DNA from: Saccharopolyspora spinosa NRRL 18395
Lineage (GTDB): Bacteria > Actinomycetota > Actinomycetes > Mycobacteriales > Pseudonocardiaceae
Length of the DNA stretch: 64,000 nucleotides
Direction of reading: 5' to 3'
NCBI RefSeq assembly: GCF_000194155.1
Contig: NZ_GL877878.1
Location: forward strand, 2,900,531-2,964,530
Position numbers and translations under genes: made by a program. Under the pieces are notes generated by a model. It had not been told where the DNA came from, did no database searches, and saw only the letters and a list, made by a program, of their open reading frames with translations. Below, one piece after another: positions 10,866 through 19,665 of this stretch (position 1 is the first letter of the stretch; each line of letters begins with the position of its first letter).

Positions 10866-10915
10866 GAGTGAGGGGCACCTCCGACCGACTGAGCGGGTCG
10901 GGGTGCCCCTCACTC
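10866..10915. terminator. Strong hairpin after emb
   Basis: GAGTGAGGGGCACC pairs with GGTGCCCCTCACTC and the stem continues TCCGACC/GGTCGGG with one irregularity, about 20 bp in all. It lies 23 bp after the emb stop and before the AraC gene. Confidence 0.75.
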
Positions 10916-11020
10916 ATGCCTGACCAGGTGAGCGGATTGCGATGATGGGTGCCTTTGGCGGCGTGGTCGCTCGCACCCGTCGCGGGTTCTGGTGTCGGGG
11001 CGGGTGGGCATCATGGGTCT

Positions 11021-11752
11021 GTGAGTCGGTATCGCGAGCGGCCGCCGGTCGGAGCGCTGAGCACGGCCATCGCCTGCGTGTGGACGCACGGGGCTGGGTC
11101 GCTCGGCTACCTGCAGCGCGTGGTTCCGGACGGCTGCGTGGATCTGATCTGGATGGGCGCCCGGCTCGACGTGGTCGGACCGGACACCACGGCCAGGCTC
11201 TCGGCGCTGCCGCCGGGCAGCCGCATCACCGGGATCCGCGCCAAGCCCGGTGCTGCCCGCCTGCTGCTGGGCGATATCCCCGCCACCGAGCTGCGCGATC
11301 TGCAGGTCGACAGCCTCGACATCTGGGGCTCCTCGATGCGGGACGTCGTGGGCAGGCTCGGCGATGAGCCGGATCGGGCTGGGCGGATCCTGGAGGAGTT
11401 CGCGTTCTCGCGGCTGTCGAAGTACCGGCCCGATCCTGTGCTAGCGCCGGTGGTGGCTGCCCTCGATGCTCCGGTCCCACCCGCGATTCCGGCGCTCGCG
11501 GACAGCGTCGGGCTGTCCGTGCGCCAACTCCGACGGCGTGTCGCGGCTGCCGTCGGATACGGCCCGCAGACCCTCGCCGGCGTGCTCCGCTTCCAGCGGG
11601 CGACGCGGCTAGGCGTGGGCTCGGGCGGACTCGCGGAGCTCGCTCACGCCAGCGGCTACGCCGACCAAGCGCACCTCACGCGCGAGTTCCGCCGCCTCGC
11701 CGGGGTGACCCCGCGCCAGTACTTCAGCCCGCTGCCGCAGAACGGCTCGTGA
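11021..11752 (+). CDS. AraC-family transcriptional regulator
   Basis: About 243 aa from GTG at 11021 (VSRYRERPPVG); a longer reading from 10949 has no ribosome-binding site. The N-terminal region (YLQRVVPDGCVDLIWMG) matches the DUF6597-type sensor domain often fused to AraC DNA-binding domains. The C-terminal 100 residues carry the two helix-turn-helix units, ending ASGYADQAHLTREFRRLAGVTPRQY. No linked target is evident: the upstream gene is emb and the downstream gene is convergent. Confidence 0.85.
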   Translation: MSRYRERPPVGALSTAIACVWTHGAGSLGYLQRVVPDGCVDLIWMGARLDVVGPDTTARLSALPPGSRITGIRAKPGAARLLLGDIPATELRDLQVDSLDIWGSSMRDVVGRLGDEPDRAGRILEEFAFSRLSKYRPDPVLAPVVAALDAPVPPAIPALADSVGLSVRQLRRRVAAAVGYGPQTLAGVLRFQRATRLGVGSGGLAELAHASGYADQAHLTREFRRLAGVTPRQYFSPLPQNGS

Positions 11753-11818
11753 GTGCTTTGGGCGCAATTGCGGCTGGTTGCGGACTCGCTGTGCGGCGGT
11801 GATGCGCCTGGTGTCGCG

Positions 11819-12160
11819 GCCGTGAAGCGAACGGACCGTCCACCCCGATAGATGTCACGAACGGGCCGTTCACCTCACCCACCCAAGCCCAGCCACCGGA
11901 CTACTGCCGTGAAGCGAACGCGTGAAGCGAACGGACCGTCCACCCCAATAGACGTCACAAACGGGCCGTTCACCTCACCCACCCCACCCCAGCCACCGGA
12001 CTACTGCCGTGAGGCGAACGGACCGCCCCACCCCGATAGACGTCACAAACGGGCCGTTCACCTCACCACCCCCACCCCCCCCCCCCCACCCCCCGGACTA
12101 CTGCCGTGAGGCGAACGGACCCTCCACCCCGATAGATGTCACGAACGGGCCGTTCACCCA
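11819..12160. repeat. Tandem array of four hairpin-forming repeats
   Basis: Four units begin GCCGTGA(A/G)GCGAACGG at 11819, 11919, 12006 and 12103, spaced 87-100 bp. The second is preceded by a 13-15-bp partial duplication. Each holds AACGGACCGT, about 20 nt including a GATAGAYGTCAC core, then ACGGGCCGTT, so each can fold into a 10-bp stem with one mismatch. Units are separated by C/A-rich tracts; the third spacer contains a long C run at about 12069-12094. The array lies between convergent genes. Reading frames through it are compositional artefacts. Confidence 0.85.
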
Positions 12161-12323
12161 CATCCATAGCCGGTAGTGCCCTGGATAGCTCGGGTGCGCG
12201 CTCCCGCTTGGGCTGACTAACAGCCTCGGCGTTTCAAAGGCGCCAATGCCCCGTGACAACGCCGCACCGCCACATCCCGAACAGCCGCCACAGCACCGCA
12301 AGACCACTCACCGCACCTGGTGA

Positions 12324-13820
12324 TCAGGCGAGAGCGTTCCAGAAATCCAGGCGGTGTTCGGCGGCGAAGTCCGTTCCGGTGATCTGTTCCGGGTGCAGTG
12401 ACTGCACATGCGGATCGGCCGCCGAGAAGGTCTGCCAGCCGGGCAGATCCGGCCCGTTGGGGTCACCGCTGCGCGCGAAGTTCGCCCAATAGCGGTTAAT
12501 CGTTGCCGCCAGCTGGCGCTGCGCTTCGGTCAGCGGTGCCGGGTTGCCTAGGTCGAACTGATAGGCAACCTCTGCGGAGTGGTGAGCACCGGGCGGGAAT
12601 CCCGGCGGGAACGGCACGACCGGCGGCGCATCCCGGTCGGCGAATTCGTAGACGTACGTGGTGGTTTCCGCGCTCAGCGCGGTCGCGAGGTCCCACACCG
12701 AGCGTGCCCAAGCCGCGTCACCGATCACATCCGCCCAAGCCAGGCTCGGAGTCGCATGCGCGTCAACGGGGTACCGCTCGGCCACCTTGTCGGCTGCGGC
12801 GTCGAAGCCGTCTGCGAGCAGCTTGTCGTAGCCGTCGGGCGTGATCGGTTGACCTGCCGCGTCCCAGAACAGCGCCGTGAACAGCCTGGCCTCGTCCCGG
12901 GTTCCACCGGCTAACACCGGGACCCGGTGGAACCGCCCACCTGGCAACGCCTGCTCCGGGGACTCCGGCAGCACGGCACCGCCGAAAACTGGCCGACTGA
13001 ACACCGATGACACGTTGATCAGCTGTTCGACCGGGATGCGGCGCAACTGCTCGATCGCCGACCCCTTCCCCGGCTGCACCCAGCCGAGCTGGCCGACCAG
13101 GTGCTCCGCCAACCCCTCGAATTCCACTATGGACAGCCATATGGCCGGCATCTTGGGTGATCCGGGCGCCCAGGCACCGGCCGGGGAGCGCAGCAGCGCG
13201 AACCCGCTCTGCACGATCGCCCGGTGGAACAGCCCGGCCGAGCCCGGCGCGACCAGGTGCGCGCTGACGTTGAGCCCGCCGTAGGACTCGCCGAACAGCG
13301 TCACATTGCCCGGGTCTCCGCCGAACGCGCCGATGTTTCGCTGCACCCAGCGCAGCACCGCCTGCTGGTCTTCAATCCCGAACCCGCCACCGCCGGCCAG
13401 GCCCGGGTAGGCGAAGTTGCCGAAGATGCCCAGCCGCGAATTCGGCGTCACCACCACGACGTCCTCGGCGACAGCCAGCCGATGCGCATCGAAGATCGCG
13501 CCCTCGCCGTTGGCCCCGCCGCCGCCGTGCAGCCACACCATGACCGGCTTGGAACCGCCGGTCCGGGGTGCGGTGACGTTGAGGAACAGGCAGTCCTCGT
13601 CCAAGCTGGCGATGTCGGCGAAGTCCTGCGGGAGCTGTGGGCATGGGTTGCCCGGCTCGGTCGCGTCGCGCACCTGCGGCCACGGAGCGACGGGTTGCGG
13701 TGAGCACCACCGCAGCTCGCCGACCGGTGGCGCGGCGTACGGAATCCCCTGGAACAGCCGGTGCTTCTCGTAGGTCAGCCCGCGCACGCGGCCGGAATCC
13801 AGTTCCACGATTTCGTTCAT
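12324..13820 (-). CDS. Type-B carboxylesterase
   Basis: About 498 aa from an ATG preceded by GGAGGTGTC. An upstream extension to 13931 is not coding. Alpha/beta-hydrolase of the COesterase family: GIPYAAPPVGELRW and EDCLFLNV near the N-terminus, an oxyanion-hole region WLHGGGG, and nucleophile elbow GESYGG (about residue 200). An acidic residue in GTRDEARLF and the His in GAHHSAEV are the likely triad partners. No signal peptide is seen. It lies 43 bp downstream of a tetR gene on the same strand, so it is probably the regulator's target. Natural ester substrate unknown. Confidence 0.9.
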   Translation of the reverse strand: MNEIVELDSGRVRGLTYEKHRLFQGIPYAAPPVGELRWCSPQPVAPWPQVRDATEPGNPCPQLPQDFADIASLDEDCLFLNVTAPRTGGSKPVMVWLHGGGGANGEGAIFDAHRLAVAEDVVVVTPNSRLGIFGNFAYPGLAGGGGFGIEDQQAVLRWVQRNIGAFGGDPGNVTLFGESYGGLNVSAHLVAPGSAGLFHRAIVQSGFALLRSPAGAWAPGSPKMPAIWLSIVEFEGLAEHLVGQLGWVQPGKGSAIEQLRRIPVEQLINVSSVFSRPVFGGAVLPESPEQALPGGRFHRVPVLAGGTRDEARLFTALFWDAAGQPITPDGYDKLLADGFDAAADKVAERYPVDAHATPSLAWADVIGDAAWARSVWDLATALSAETTTYVYEFADRDAPPVVPFPPGFPPGAHHSAEVAYQFDLGNPAPLTEAQRQLAATINRYWANFARSGDPNGPDLPGWQTFSAADPHVQSLHPEQITGTDFAAEHRLDFWNALA

Positions 13821-13863
13821 GACACCTCCGTGTCGTTGCGGGACGCCCCGCACCCCAGTCGGC

Positions 13864-14472
13864 TCAACCCGCTCGGGTGGCCAGATCGAACGTGGTCTCG
13901 AGCTCCCGGGCGTAGCGGTCGGCGTCGGCATCGGGCTCCACCCCGAGGCGAAGCGCGACGCCGTCCAGCGCGTGGCGCAACGTCACCGCCATGACATGCG
14001 GGTCGAAGTCCCGGAACTCCCCCGACCGCTGACCGGCGCGGAGCAGTTCTCGCATGCCTTCGAGTTCTCGCCGGTGCGGCAACGCCGCATCGTCGCCGCG
14101 TTCGTTCAGGAAGATCTCGGTGATCGCCCGGAGCTGCCGGTGGTTCGTGCGGTAGAAGTCCACACTGGACTCGATGAACGCCCGGAGCTGGTCGCGCGCC
14201 GTGCCCGCCGCGTCGATGCGTGCTCCCACCAGTTCCTCTGCCGCCGCGTAGACATCGGTGACGACCTGTTGCATCAGCTCGGCCTTGTTCCTGAAGTGGT
14301 AGGAGATCATGCCCGTGCTGCTCAGGCCGGCCCGCTTGGCGATCTGCCCGAACGACGCGCGCGAGTAGCCGAGCTCGACGATCGCCTCAATGGCGGCCTC
14401 GACGATCTGCGCCCGCCGTCCCCGCTCAGTGAACGATCTATCTTGCTCACTTGAGCTGGAATTTGCTCGCAT
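13864..14472 (-). CDS. TetR-family repressor
   Basis: 202 aa. The N-terminal helix-turn-helix is AAIEAIVELGYSRASFGQIAKRAGLSSTGMISYHF (about 26-60, quoted in parts: FGQIAKRAGLS and MISYHFRNKAEL). The C-terminal ligand domain is all-helical. It likely controls itself and the carboxylesterase just downstream. The ATG lies inside one of three similar 14-bp motifs. There is no Shine-Dalgarno sequence, and TAGATT lies 9-14 nt upstream, so a leaderless transcript is possible. Confidence 0.88.
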   Translation of the reverse strand: MRANSSSSEQDRSFTERGRRAQIVEAAIEAIVELGYSRASFGQIAKRAGLSSTGMISYHFRNKAELMQQVVTDVYAAAEELVGARIDAAGTARDQLRAFIESSVDFYRTNHRQLRAITEIFLNERGDDAALPHRRELEGMRELLRAGQRSGEFRDFDPHVMAVTLRHALDGVALRLGVEPDADADRYARELETTFDLATRAG

Positions 14473-14498
14473 GAGCTAAATCTAGCACAGGTGAGCAA
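14443..14498. promoter_or_regulatory. Three TTGCTCRCNTGWGC motifs at the tetR start (putative operators)
   Basis: TTGCTCACTTGAGC (14443-14456), TTGCTCGCATGAGC (14463-14476) and, inverted, GCACAGGTGAGCAA (14485-14498). The starts are 20 and 22 bp apart, about two helical turns. They overlap the first codons and the start of the tetR gene. The spacing and near-palindromic form suggest an autoregulatory operator; this is inference. Confidence 0.5.
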
Positions 14499-14512
14499 TC
14501 CTTGGGCCGCGC

Positions 14513-14573
14513 GGCCGTGAGTCCTTGGGGCGGCTACGGCGACCTGCTAGGGCGGTCCGAAGGACTCACGGCC
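14513..14573. terminator. 14-bp perfect inverted repeat before tetR
   Basis: GGCCGTGAGTCCTT and AAGGACTCACGGCC pair perfectly around a 33-nt loop. It is 6 bp past the stop of the minus-strand gene at 14579-15487. It belongs to the CCGTGAGT family. Confidence 0.6.
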
Positions 14574-14578
14574 CCGGT

Positions 14579-15487
14579 TCAGACTTGGTCGTAGGCGCGG
14601 AGGGTGCGCAGGGCTTCGATCGCCACCCGAGGTCGCCACTCCAGGCGGGTGCCGGGGGCCCACGCGCGCCAGCGGATCGGCCAGCCGCCGTCGTCCTCCT
14701 GCAGGCCCGCGAGGTGGTCAAGGCCCTGTGCCATCTCCGCGTCGGAGAACCACGAACGCGCCAGGCTCGTCGGTTCCGGCGCGTAGTCCCAGACGCAGTG
14801 CAGCTCACCAAGGGCGTAGCCGGGAGGTACCTCGGCTCGTTCGGGGTGCTGCGGATCAAGCAGCACCAACCCCTGTTCCCGCACGTACTCGCCGAGTCGC
14901 TTGGTCGCCGCACGCGCCCGATGCCGATCGGGAACCTGGTCGAGGAACGCCATCGCCGCCTGCACCTCGTACGGGTGACTCTCGGTCAGCCCATCGATCC
15001 GCTGCCAGCAGAACTCGGTGGCCCCGGCCAGCCACGGATGCTCGGTTTGGTTCTTGTGCAGCACGCCAGCAAGCAGTCCGGTGGTGAGCAGGTTCCCATC
15101 GGGTTCCTCGACTGCCGGCATCCACGGCGCGTGCGGGTAGTCCCGCAGCCGCGTGTCACCGGCGGGCACACCGCCGTCCGGACGCGTGATCGACATCAGG
15201 TAGTCGCAGGCCCCCGCAACCGCAGCCCCGTCGCACGCCCCGACCTCGTCGAGGATCATCAGCGCCGTGTAGGTCTGCAACGGCTGGCTGAACGGGCCGC
15301 GTGCGTCGGGCTCCAGGGCGTAGCCGTAGCCGCCGTCGGCGCAGCGGTACGCATCGAGCGCTGCCAGCACCCCGTCCGCGCTGCCCTCGGCGAACAAGAA
15401 CTCGAAACGGCGTTGTTCCAGCACTCGCGCGGTCAGCCAGACGAACTGCTCGACAGCGGCCACGCGCTCGGCGGTGCATCGAATCAT
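14579..15487 (-). CDS. Prenyltransferase/squalene-cyclase-like toroid protein, function unknown
   Basis: 302 aa, ATG start, no clear ribosome-binding site. Repeats of the type ADGGYGYALEPD, PDGGVPAG and EDDGGWPIRW are like the QW/toroid repeats of squalene-hopene cyclases and prenyltransferase beta subunits, so an alpha/alpha-barrel fold is likely. The cyclase DXDD motif is not seen and the protein is half the length of SHC, so cyclase activity is not claimed. It lies between rne and tetR, with a hairpin after it. Confidence 0.65.
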   Translation of the reverse strand: MIRCTAERVAAVEQFVWLTARVLEQRRFEFLFAEGSADGVLAALDAYRCADGGYGYALEPDARGPFSQPLQTYTALMILDEVGACDGAAVAGACDYLMSITRPDGGVPAGDTRLRDYPHAPWMPAVEEPDGNLLTTGLLAGVLHKNQTEHPWLAGATEFCWQRIDGLTESHPYEVQAAMAFLDQVPDRHRARAATKRLGEYVREQGLVLLDPQHPERAEVPPGYALGELHCVWDYAPEPTSLARSWFSDAEMAQGLDHLAGLQEDDGGWPIRWRAWAPGTRLEWRPRVAIEALRTLRAYDQV

Positions 15488-15551
15488 GTGCCGACGATAA
15501 GAAGAATGGCCGACCCGTTCTTGAACGAATCGGCCATTCCGTCGAATCTGC

Positions 15552-18419
15552 TCAGCCCTCGGTCGCAGCCCCGGTGGGGGCGTCCTCCACCGGCGGACCG
15601 GCCGGACGCGACGCTGCCCGGCGACGAACCCGCCGCACCGGCGCGGCCGGGGTGACGCTCGGTAGTCCGTTGTCGGCGGACTGCTGCGGCTCCGCCGACT
15701 TGCTGACCACCAGCGGAGTCACCGGAGCACCGGCGCTCCCAGCGGCCCGCGTCGCCTTCCGCCGCGGTCGGCCGTTGGCCTCCGCAGGGGCAGCCGCCAC
15801 CGGCTCGGCCATCAGCGGCTCCGCCGCGGGCTCCACCGCCTTCGGCTCGACGACCGGCTCCGGCTCGACAACCGGTGCCTCCGCCTTCGGCTCAACCGGC
15901 GCCTCCGGCTTCGGCGTCTCCGGCTCGGCCTTGACGGCCTTGACCTCGACGGCCGCAGGCTCCGCCTGCACCCGTTCCGCCGGCTTGACGGGCTCCGGCT
16001 TGGGCTGCTCGACCTTGGCAGCCTCGGCCTTCGGCTCATCGGCCTTGGCGGCCTCTGCCTTGGCCTCGCTGCGCGGTTCCGGAGCGGGCTGCTCGTCGTG
16101 CTGCTTGCCGCGGTGCCGGTTGCGGCGAGCACCGTTGTTGACGGCCTGGCCGTTCAGGTGCGTGACCGGCTCCGTCGAAACCAGCAGGCCACGACCTCGG
16201 CAATGCTCGCAGGTGCTGCTGTAGGCCTCCAGCAGCCCGGTGCCGACGCGCTTGCGGGTCATCTGCACGAGACCGAGCGAGGTCACCTCGGCGACCTGGT
16301 GGCGAGTGCGATCCCGGCCCAGGCACTCGGTGAGGCGGCGCAGCACCAGGTCGCGGTTGGACTCCAGCACCATGTCGATGAAGTCGATGACGATGATGCC
16401 GCCGATGTCGCGCAGCCGGAGCTGGCGGACGATCTCCTCGGCCGCCTCGAGGTTGTTGCGGGTGACCGTCTCCTCCAGGTTGCCCCCGGAGCCGGTGAAC
16501 TTGCCGGTGTTGACGTCGATCACCGTCATGGCTTCGGTGCGGTCGATCACCAGGTAGCCACCGGAGGGCAGCCAGACCTTGCGGTCCAGGGCCTTGGCGA
16601 TCTGCTCGTTGATCCGCTGCTCGGTGAACACGTCGTTCTTGCCGACGTGCTTGTGCAGCCGCTGCGCCAGGTCGGGTGCGACGTGCTTGACGTAGGCCTC
16701 GATGGTGTCCCAGGCGTCGTTGCCCTGGACCGTCATGGTCGAGAAGTCCTCGGTGAACAGGTCGCGGACGACCTTGATCAGCAGGTCCGGCTCCTCGTAG
16801 AGCAGCTGCGGGGCCTGCGCGCCAGGCGTCTCGGCCCTCTCCTTGATGACCTCCCACTGCGCCTGCAGGCGCCGCACGTCGCGGTCCAGCGCCTCTTCGC
16901 TGGTGCCCTCGGACGCGGTGCGGATGATCACCCCGGCGTTGTCCGGCACGATACGCTTGAGGATCTCCTTGAGCCGCTTGCGCTCGGTGTCCGGCAGCTT
17001 GCGGCTGATGCCGGTGGCACCGCCGCCCGGCACGTACACCAGGAATCGGCCGGGCAGGCTGATCTGGGTGGTCAGGCGTGCGCCCTTGTGGCCGACCGGG
17101 TCCTTGGTGACCTGCACCAGCACGCTGTCGCCGGTCTGCAGGGCCTGCTCGATGCGGCGGGCCTTGCCGGCCAGCCCGGCGGCGTCCCAGTCGACCTCGC
17201 CGGCGTAGAGCACCGCGTTGCGGCCCCGGCCGATGTCGACGAACGCCGCCTCCATGCTCGGCAGCACGTTCTGCACTCGGCCGAGGTAGACGTTGCCGAC
17301 CAGCGAGCCGGAGCCCGACGAGGTCACGAAGTTCTCGACGAGGACGTTGTCCTCGAGCACCGCGATCTGGGTCTGGTCGCCGTTCTGCCGGACGACCATC
17401 TTGCGGTCCACCGACTCGCGGCGGGCCAGGAACTCGGCCTCGGAGAGCACCGGCGCCCGGCGGCGACCTGCCTCGCGGCCATCCCGGCGGCGCTGCCGCT
17501 TGGCTTCCAGCCGGGTCGAGCCCTTGACCGCGCGGACCTCGTCGTCGCTGCTGTCCTGGCGGGTTTCCGCGGCCGCCGGCTCGCGCACGTGCACGACGGT
17601 GTTCGGCGGGTCGTCCTCGCGGGCGCCGCTTTCGTCGTCCGCAGAGCCCTTGCGACGGCGGCGACGCCGACGGCGACGGTTGGAATCGCCCGCGCCTTCG
17701 GCCTCGGCCGACTGTTCCTCGGTGGCTTCCTCGGCGACCGGTTCGGCGGCTTCGGCGCTGGTCTCCTCGGCGGTGTCCGACTCTTCCTCGCCACCCGACT
17801 CGGAGTCGGCACCGCGACCCCGACCACGGCCCCGGCGGCCCCGCCTACGACGGCGGCGACCAGCGGGTTCGTCCTCGGCCTCGGCTTCCTGCCCGGGCTC
17901 TTCGGCCGCAACGGCCTGGGGCTCCGGCTGCGCCTCCTGCGGCTCCGGCTCGGCCTTCGACACGGGCCTCGACTCCTGCGGCTGCGGTGCCAGGAACATC
18001 GCCTCCGGCGCGGCGAAGAGCGGCGTCAACCCGCGCGCGTGTTTGCCGGCCGACTCGACTCCGGCGGGAGTGAAGTCAGCAGCAGGCACCGCGGGCTCGA
18101 CCGCGGACTGCGGTTCGGCCTCGCTCCTGGTTTCGGCCTGCGCGGGCTCAGCCGGGCCGTCCGACTCCGCCACCAGCTCGGGGTGCAGGGCCTGCACCAC
18201 CTGCAGGGCGACGTCGCGGGTGATGTTCGACTGCGCGCTGCGGACCGATTCACCGATCGATTCCAGCGTCGTGATGATCTCCCGGCTGCTGGCGCCCAGC
18301 AGCTTGGCCAGTGCGTGCACCCGGAGCTTGGCGGGCAGCTCGATCGTGCCCTGCCCTTCTCGGGTAGGTGTGGGCGATTGCCCGCTGGTGCTTCCAGCGG
18401 GCGTATCCATGTTCAACAT
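15552..18419 (-). CDS. rne: Ribonuclease E/G
   Basis: Main endoribonuclease of mRNA decay and rRNA processing. About 955 aa from ATG at 18419, with GGAGGA 5-6 nt upstream; the reading to 18509 is an extension. An N-terminal helical segment resembles the IF2-N domain (LPAKLRVHALAKLLG), followed by long acidic and Arg-rich disordered stretches. The S1 domain lies at about 360-440 (GNVYLGRVQNVLP, FVDIGRGRNAVLY). The catalytic core has VIDVNTGKF and IVIDFIDM. A CEHC zinc-link motif is near residue 740. The C-terminal 200 residues are Lys/Glu/Pro/Ala-rich and probably a scaffold tail. Confidence 0.94.
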   Translation of the reverse strand: MLNMDTPAGSTSGQSPTPTREGQGTIELPAKLRVHALAKLLGASSREIITTLESIGESVRSAQSNITRDVALQVVQALHPELVAESDGPAEPAQAETRSEAEPQSAVEPAVPAADFTPAGVESAGKHARGLTPLFAAPEAMFLAPQPQESRPVSKAEPEPQEAQPEPQAVAAEEPGQEAEAEDEPAGRRRRRRGRRGRGRGRGADSESGGEEESDTAEETSAEAAEPVAEEATEEQSAEAEGAGDSNRRRRRRRRRKGSADDESGAREDDPPNTVVHVREPAAAETRQDSSDDEVRAVKGSTRLEAKRQRRRDGREAGRRRAPVLSEAEFLARRESVDRKMVVRQNGDQTQIAVLEDNVLVENFVTSSGSGSLVGNVYLGRVQNVLPSMEAAFVDIGRGRNAVLYAGEVDWDAAGLAGKARRIEQALQTGDSVLVQVTKDPVGHKGARLTTQISLPGRFLVYVPGGGATGISRKLPDTERKRLKEILKRIVPDNAGVIIRTASEGTSEEALDRDVRRLQAQWEVIKERAETPGAQAPQLLYEEPDLLIKVVRDLFTEDFSTMTVQGNDAWDTIEAYVKHVAPDLAQRLHKHVGKNDVFTEQRINEQIAKALDRKVWLPSGGYLVIDRTEAMTVIDVNTGKFTGSGGNLEETVTRNNLEAAEEIVRQLRLRDIGGIIVIDFIDMVLESNRDLVLRRLTECLGRDRTRHQVAEVTSLGLVQMTRKRVGTGLLEAYSSTCEHCRGRGLLVSTEPVTHLNGQAVNNGARRNRHRGKQHDEQPAPEPRSEAKAEAAKADEPKAEAAKVEQPKPEPVKPAERVQAEPAAVEVKAVKAEPETPKPEAPVEPKAEAPVVEPEPVVEPKAVEPAAEPLMAEPVAAAPAEANGRPRRKATRAAGSAGAPVTPLVVSKSAEPQQSADNGLPSVTPAAPVRRVRRRAASRPAGPPVEDAPTGAATEG

Positions 18420-18583
18420 CCAGCTCCTCCGCCCCCGGGCGCGTCCGGGGACGCGGCCGCACAGAGGCATGTGCGATCTTCGGTCTCCGCCGCCCGCAGG
18501 CGACGGCAATTCTTGGTGGTCCCTCCGCCCCGGCCTTCAGGCCGGGAAGTCACACGGCGGGTCGACGACGTCCGCGCCGCCCG

Positions 18584-19435
18584 TCACCCCGCTGCGGGGC
18601 CTCCCGCCGGAATCCGGTCGCCGCCTGAGGCCCGGGCCAACGGGTCGACAATCCCTCCCCCGTCGTCGAGCCGACCCTGCTCCAGCCGGGTCGCGCTCGC
18701 GGCGGCCGACGGTGCCAGACCAGCGACGACACGCAGGGCGCTCAGTACGTCGTCGGGTCGTACGACCGGTGTTGTCTGCCGCACGACCGTTACAAGTATC
18801 CCATACGGTTCCGACGCCTCCGGCCAATCGTCCACCTGGACGGTCGACGCGGAAATTTGCTCACTCTGCGCGACGATCCGGGGACCGTCCGGGACCTCCG
18901 CGCTGACCAGCGCCGCGCGCGCGTCGATGGTGCGGCGGCCGTCCTTGGTCATCCGCTCCACCAGCGCGGTGTCAGCCGCCATCAGCGCCGTTACGGCGTC
19001 GCGCAGTTCGGCGACGTCCGTGCCGGGAAGATCGATCCGCCACCGGCTGACCTGCAGCCGGTCGGCGAGCGCACCGGGCTCGGCGTCCGCCGCGTCCAGC
19101 ACGTCGATCCCGTCGGGCAGCGCGGCGTTGAGCTCGTCGCGCAGCACCTCCGGGTCGAGCCGTTCGACGAGTTGGACCTCGACGTACTCGGCCATGCTGG
19201 ACACGCCGGTAGGCACCGCGCCCGCCCAGGACACCTTCGGGTGCGGGCTGAAGCCCTGGGAATACGCCATAGGTACCCCGGCCCTCCGCAGCGCGCGTTC
19301 GAAGGCACGCGCGACGTCCCGGTGTGAGGTGAACCGCAGCCGCCCACGTTTGGCGTAGCGCAGCCGCAGCTTCTGCACCGGTGGCGCCGAGGGATTGGGG
19401 TGATCTCGCCGACTCAGGATTCCCTCCCCGACCAA
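18584..19435 (-). CDS. TIGR03936 family (DUF2344) radical-SAM-associated protein
   Basis: Up to 283 aa. The conserved core starts KLRLRYAKRGRLRFTSHRD and includes GVPMAYSQGFSPHPKVS, typical of TIGR03936. In actinobacteria this family sits beside a B12-binding radical SAM protein, as here; in some bacteria the two are fused. Their joint role is not established; a part in RNA modification has been suggested from context. An internal GTG at 19378, directly before QKLRLRY, is an alternative start. It lies 231 bp after the radical SAM gene on the same strand and upstream of rne. Confidence 0.85.
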   Translation of the reverse strand: MVGEGILSRRDHPNPSAPPVQKLRLRYAKRGRLRFTSHRDVARAFERALRRAGVPMAYSQGFSPHPKVSWAGAVPTGVSSMAEYVEVQLVERLDPEVLRDELNAALPDGIDVLDAADAEPGALADRLQVSRWRIDLPGTDVAELRDAVTALMAADTALVERMTKDGRRTIDARAALVSAEVPDGPRIVAQSEQISASTVQVDDWPEASEPYGILVTVVRQTTPVVRPDDVLSALRVVAGLAPSAAASATRLEQGRLDDGGGIVDPLARASGGDRIPAGGPAAG

Positions 19436-19665
19436 TGATCGTCATCGGCGGTCGCCGTCGACCGCTCCGATGTCGATGCTTGCGTGCTAACCCGCAGTGT
19501 GACAACACCTGCGGGTCATGTTTCGCAGGACCGTACCCCGACGACCACCCCTGCACCGACAGCTCGGCTCACGGGCTCCGGTTGCTCGGGCGCACATCCT
19601 CGGCTCCGCCGAGGCGCAGCCGTCCAGCAATATCTGAACAGCGGAAACCGATCTGGTCCGAATTG

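Noticed and set aside
11852..12109. 85-codon frame inside the tandem repeats
   Set aside because: Its content simply follows the repeat unit; no ribosome-binding site.
11819..12160. CRISPR array
   Set aside because: Units are long, each unit is itself the conserved part, spacers are C/A-rich and not unique, and no cas genes are present.
16098..19358. A 1086-codon open frame opposite rne and its neighbour
   Set aside because: Antisense shadow in high-GC DNA; the opposite strand encodes clear RNase E/G and TIGR03936 proteins.
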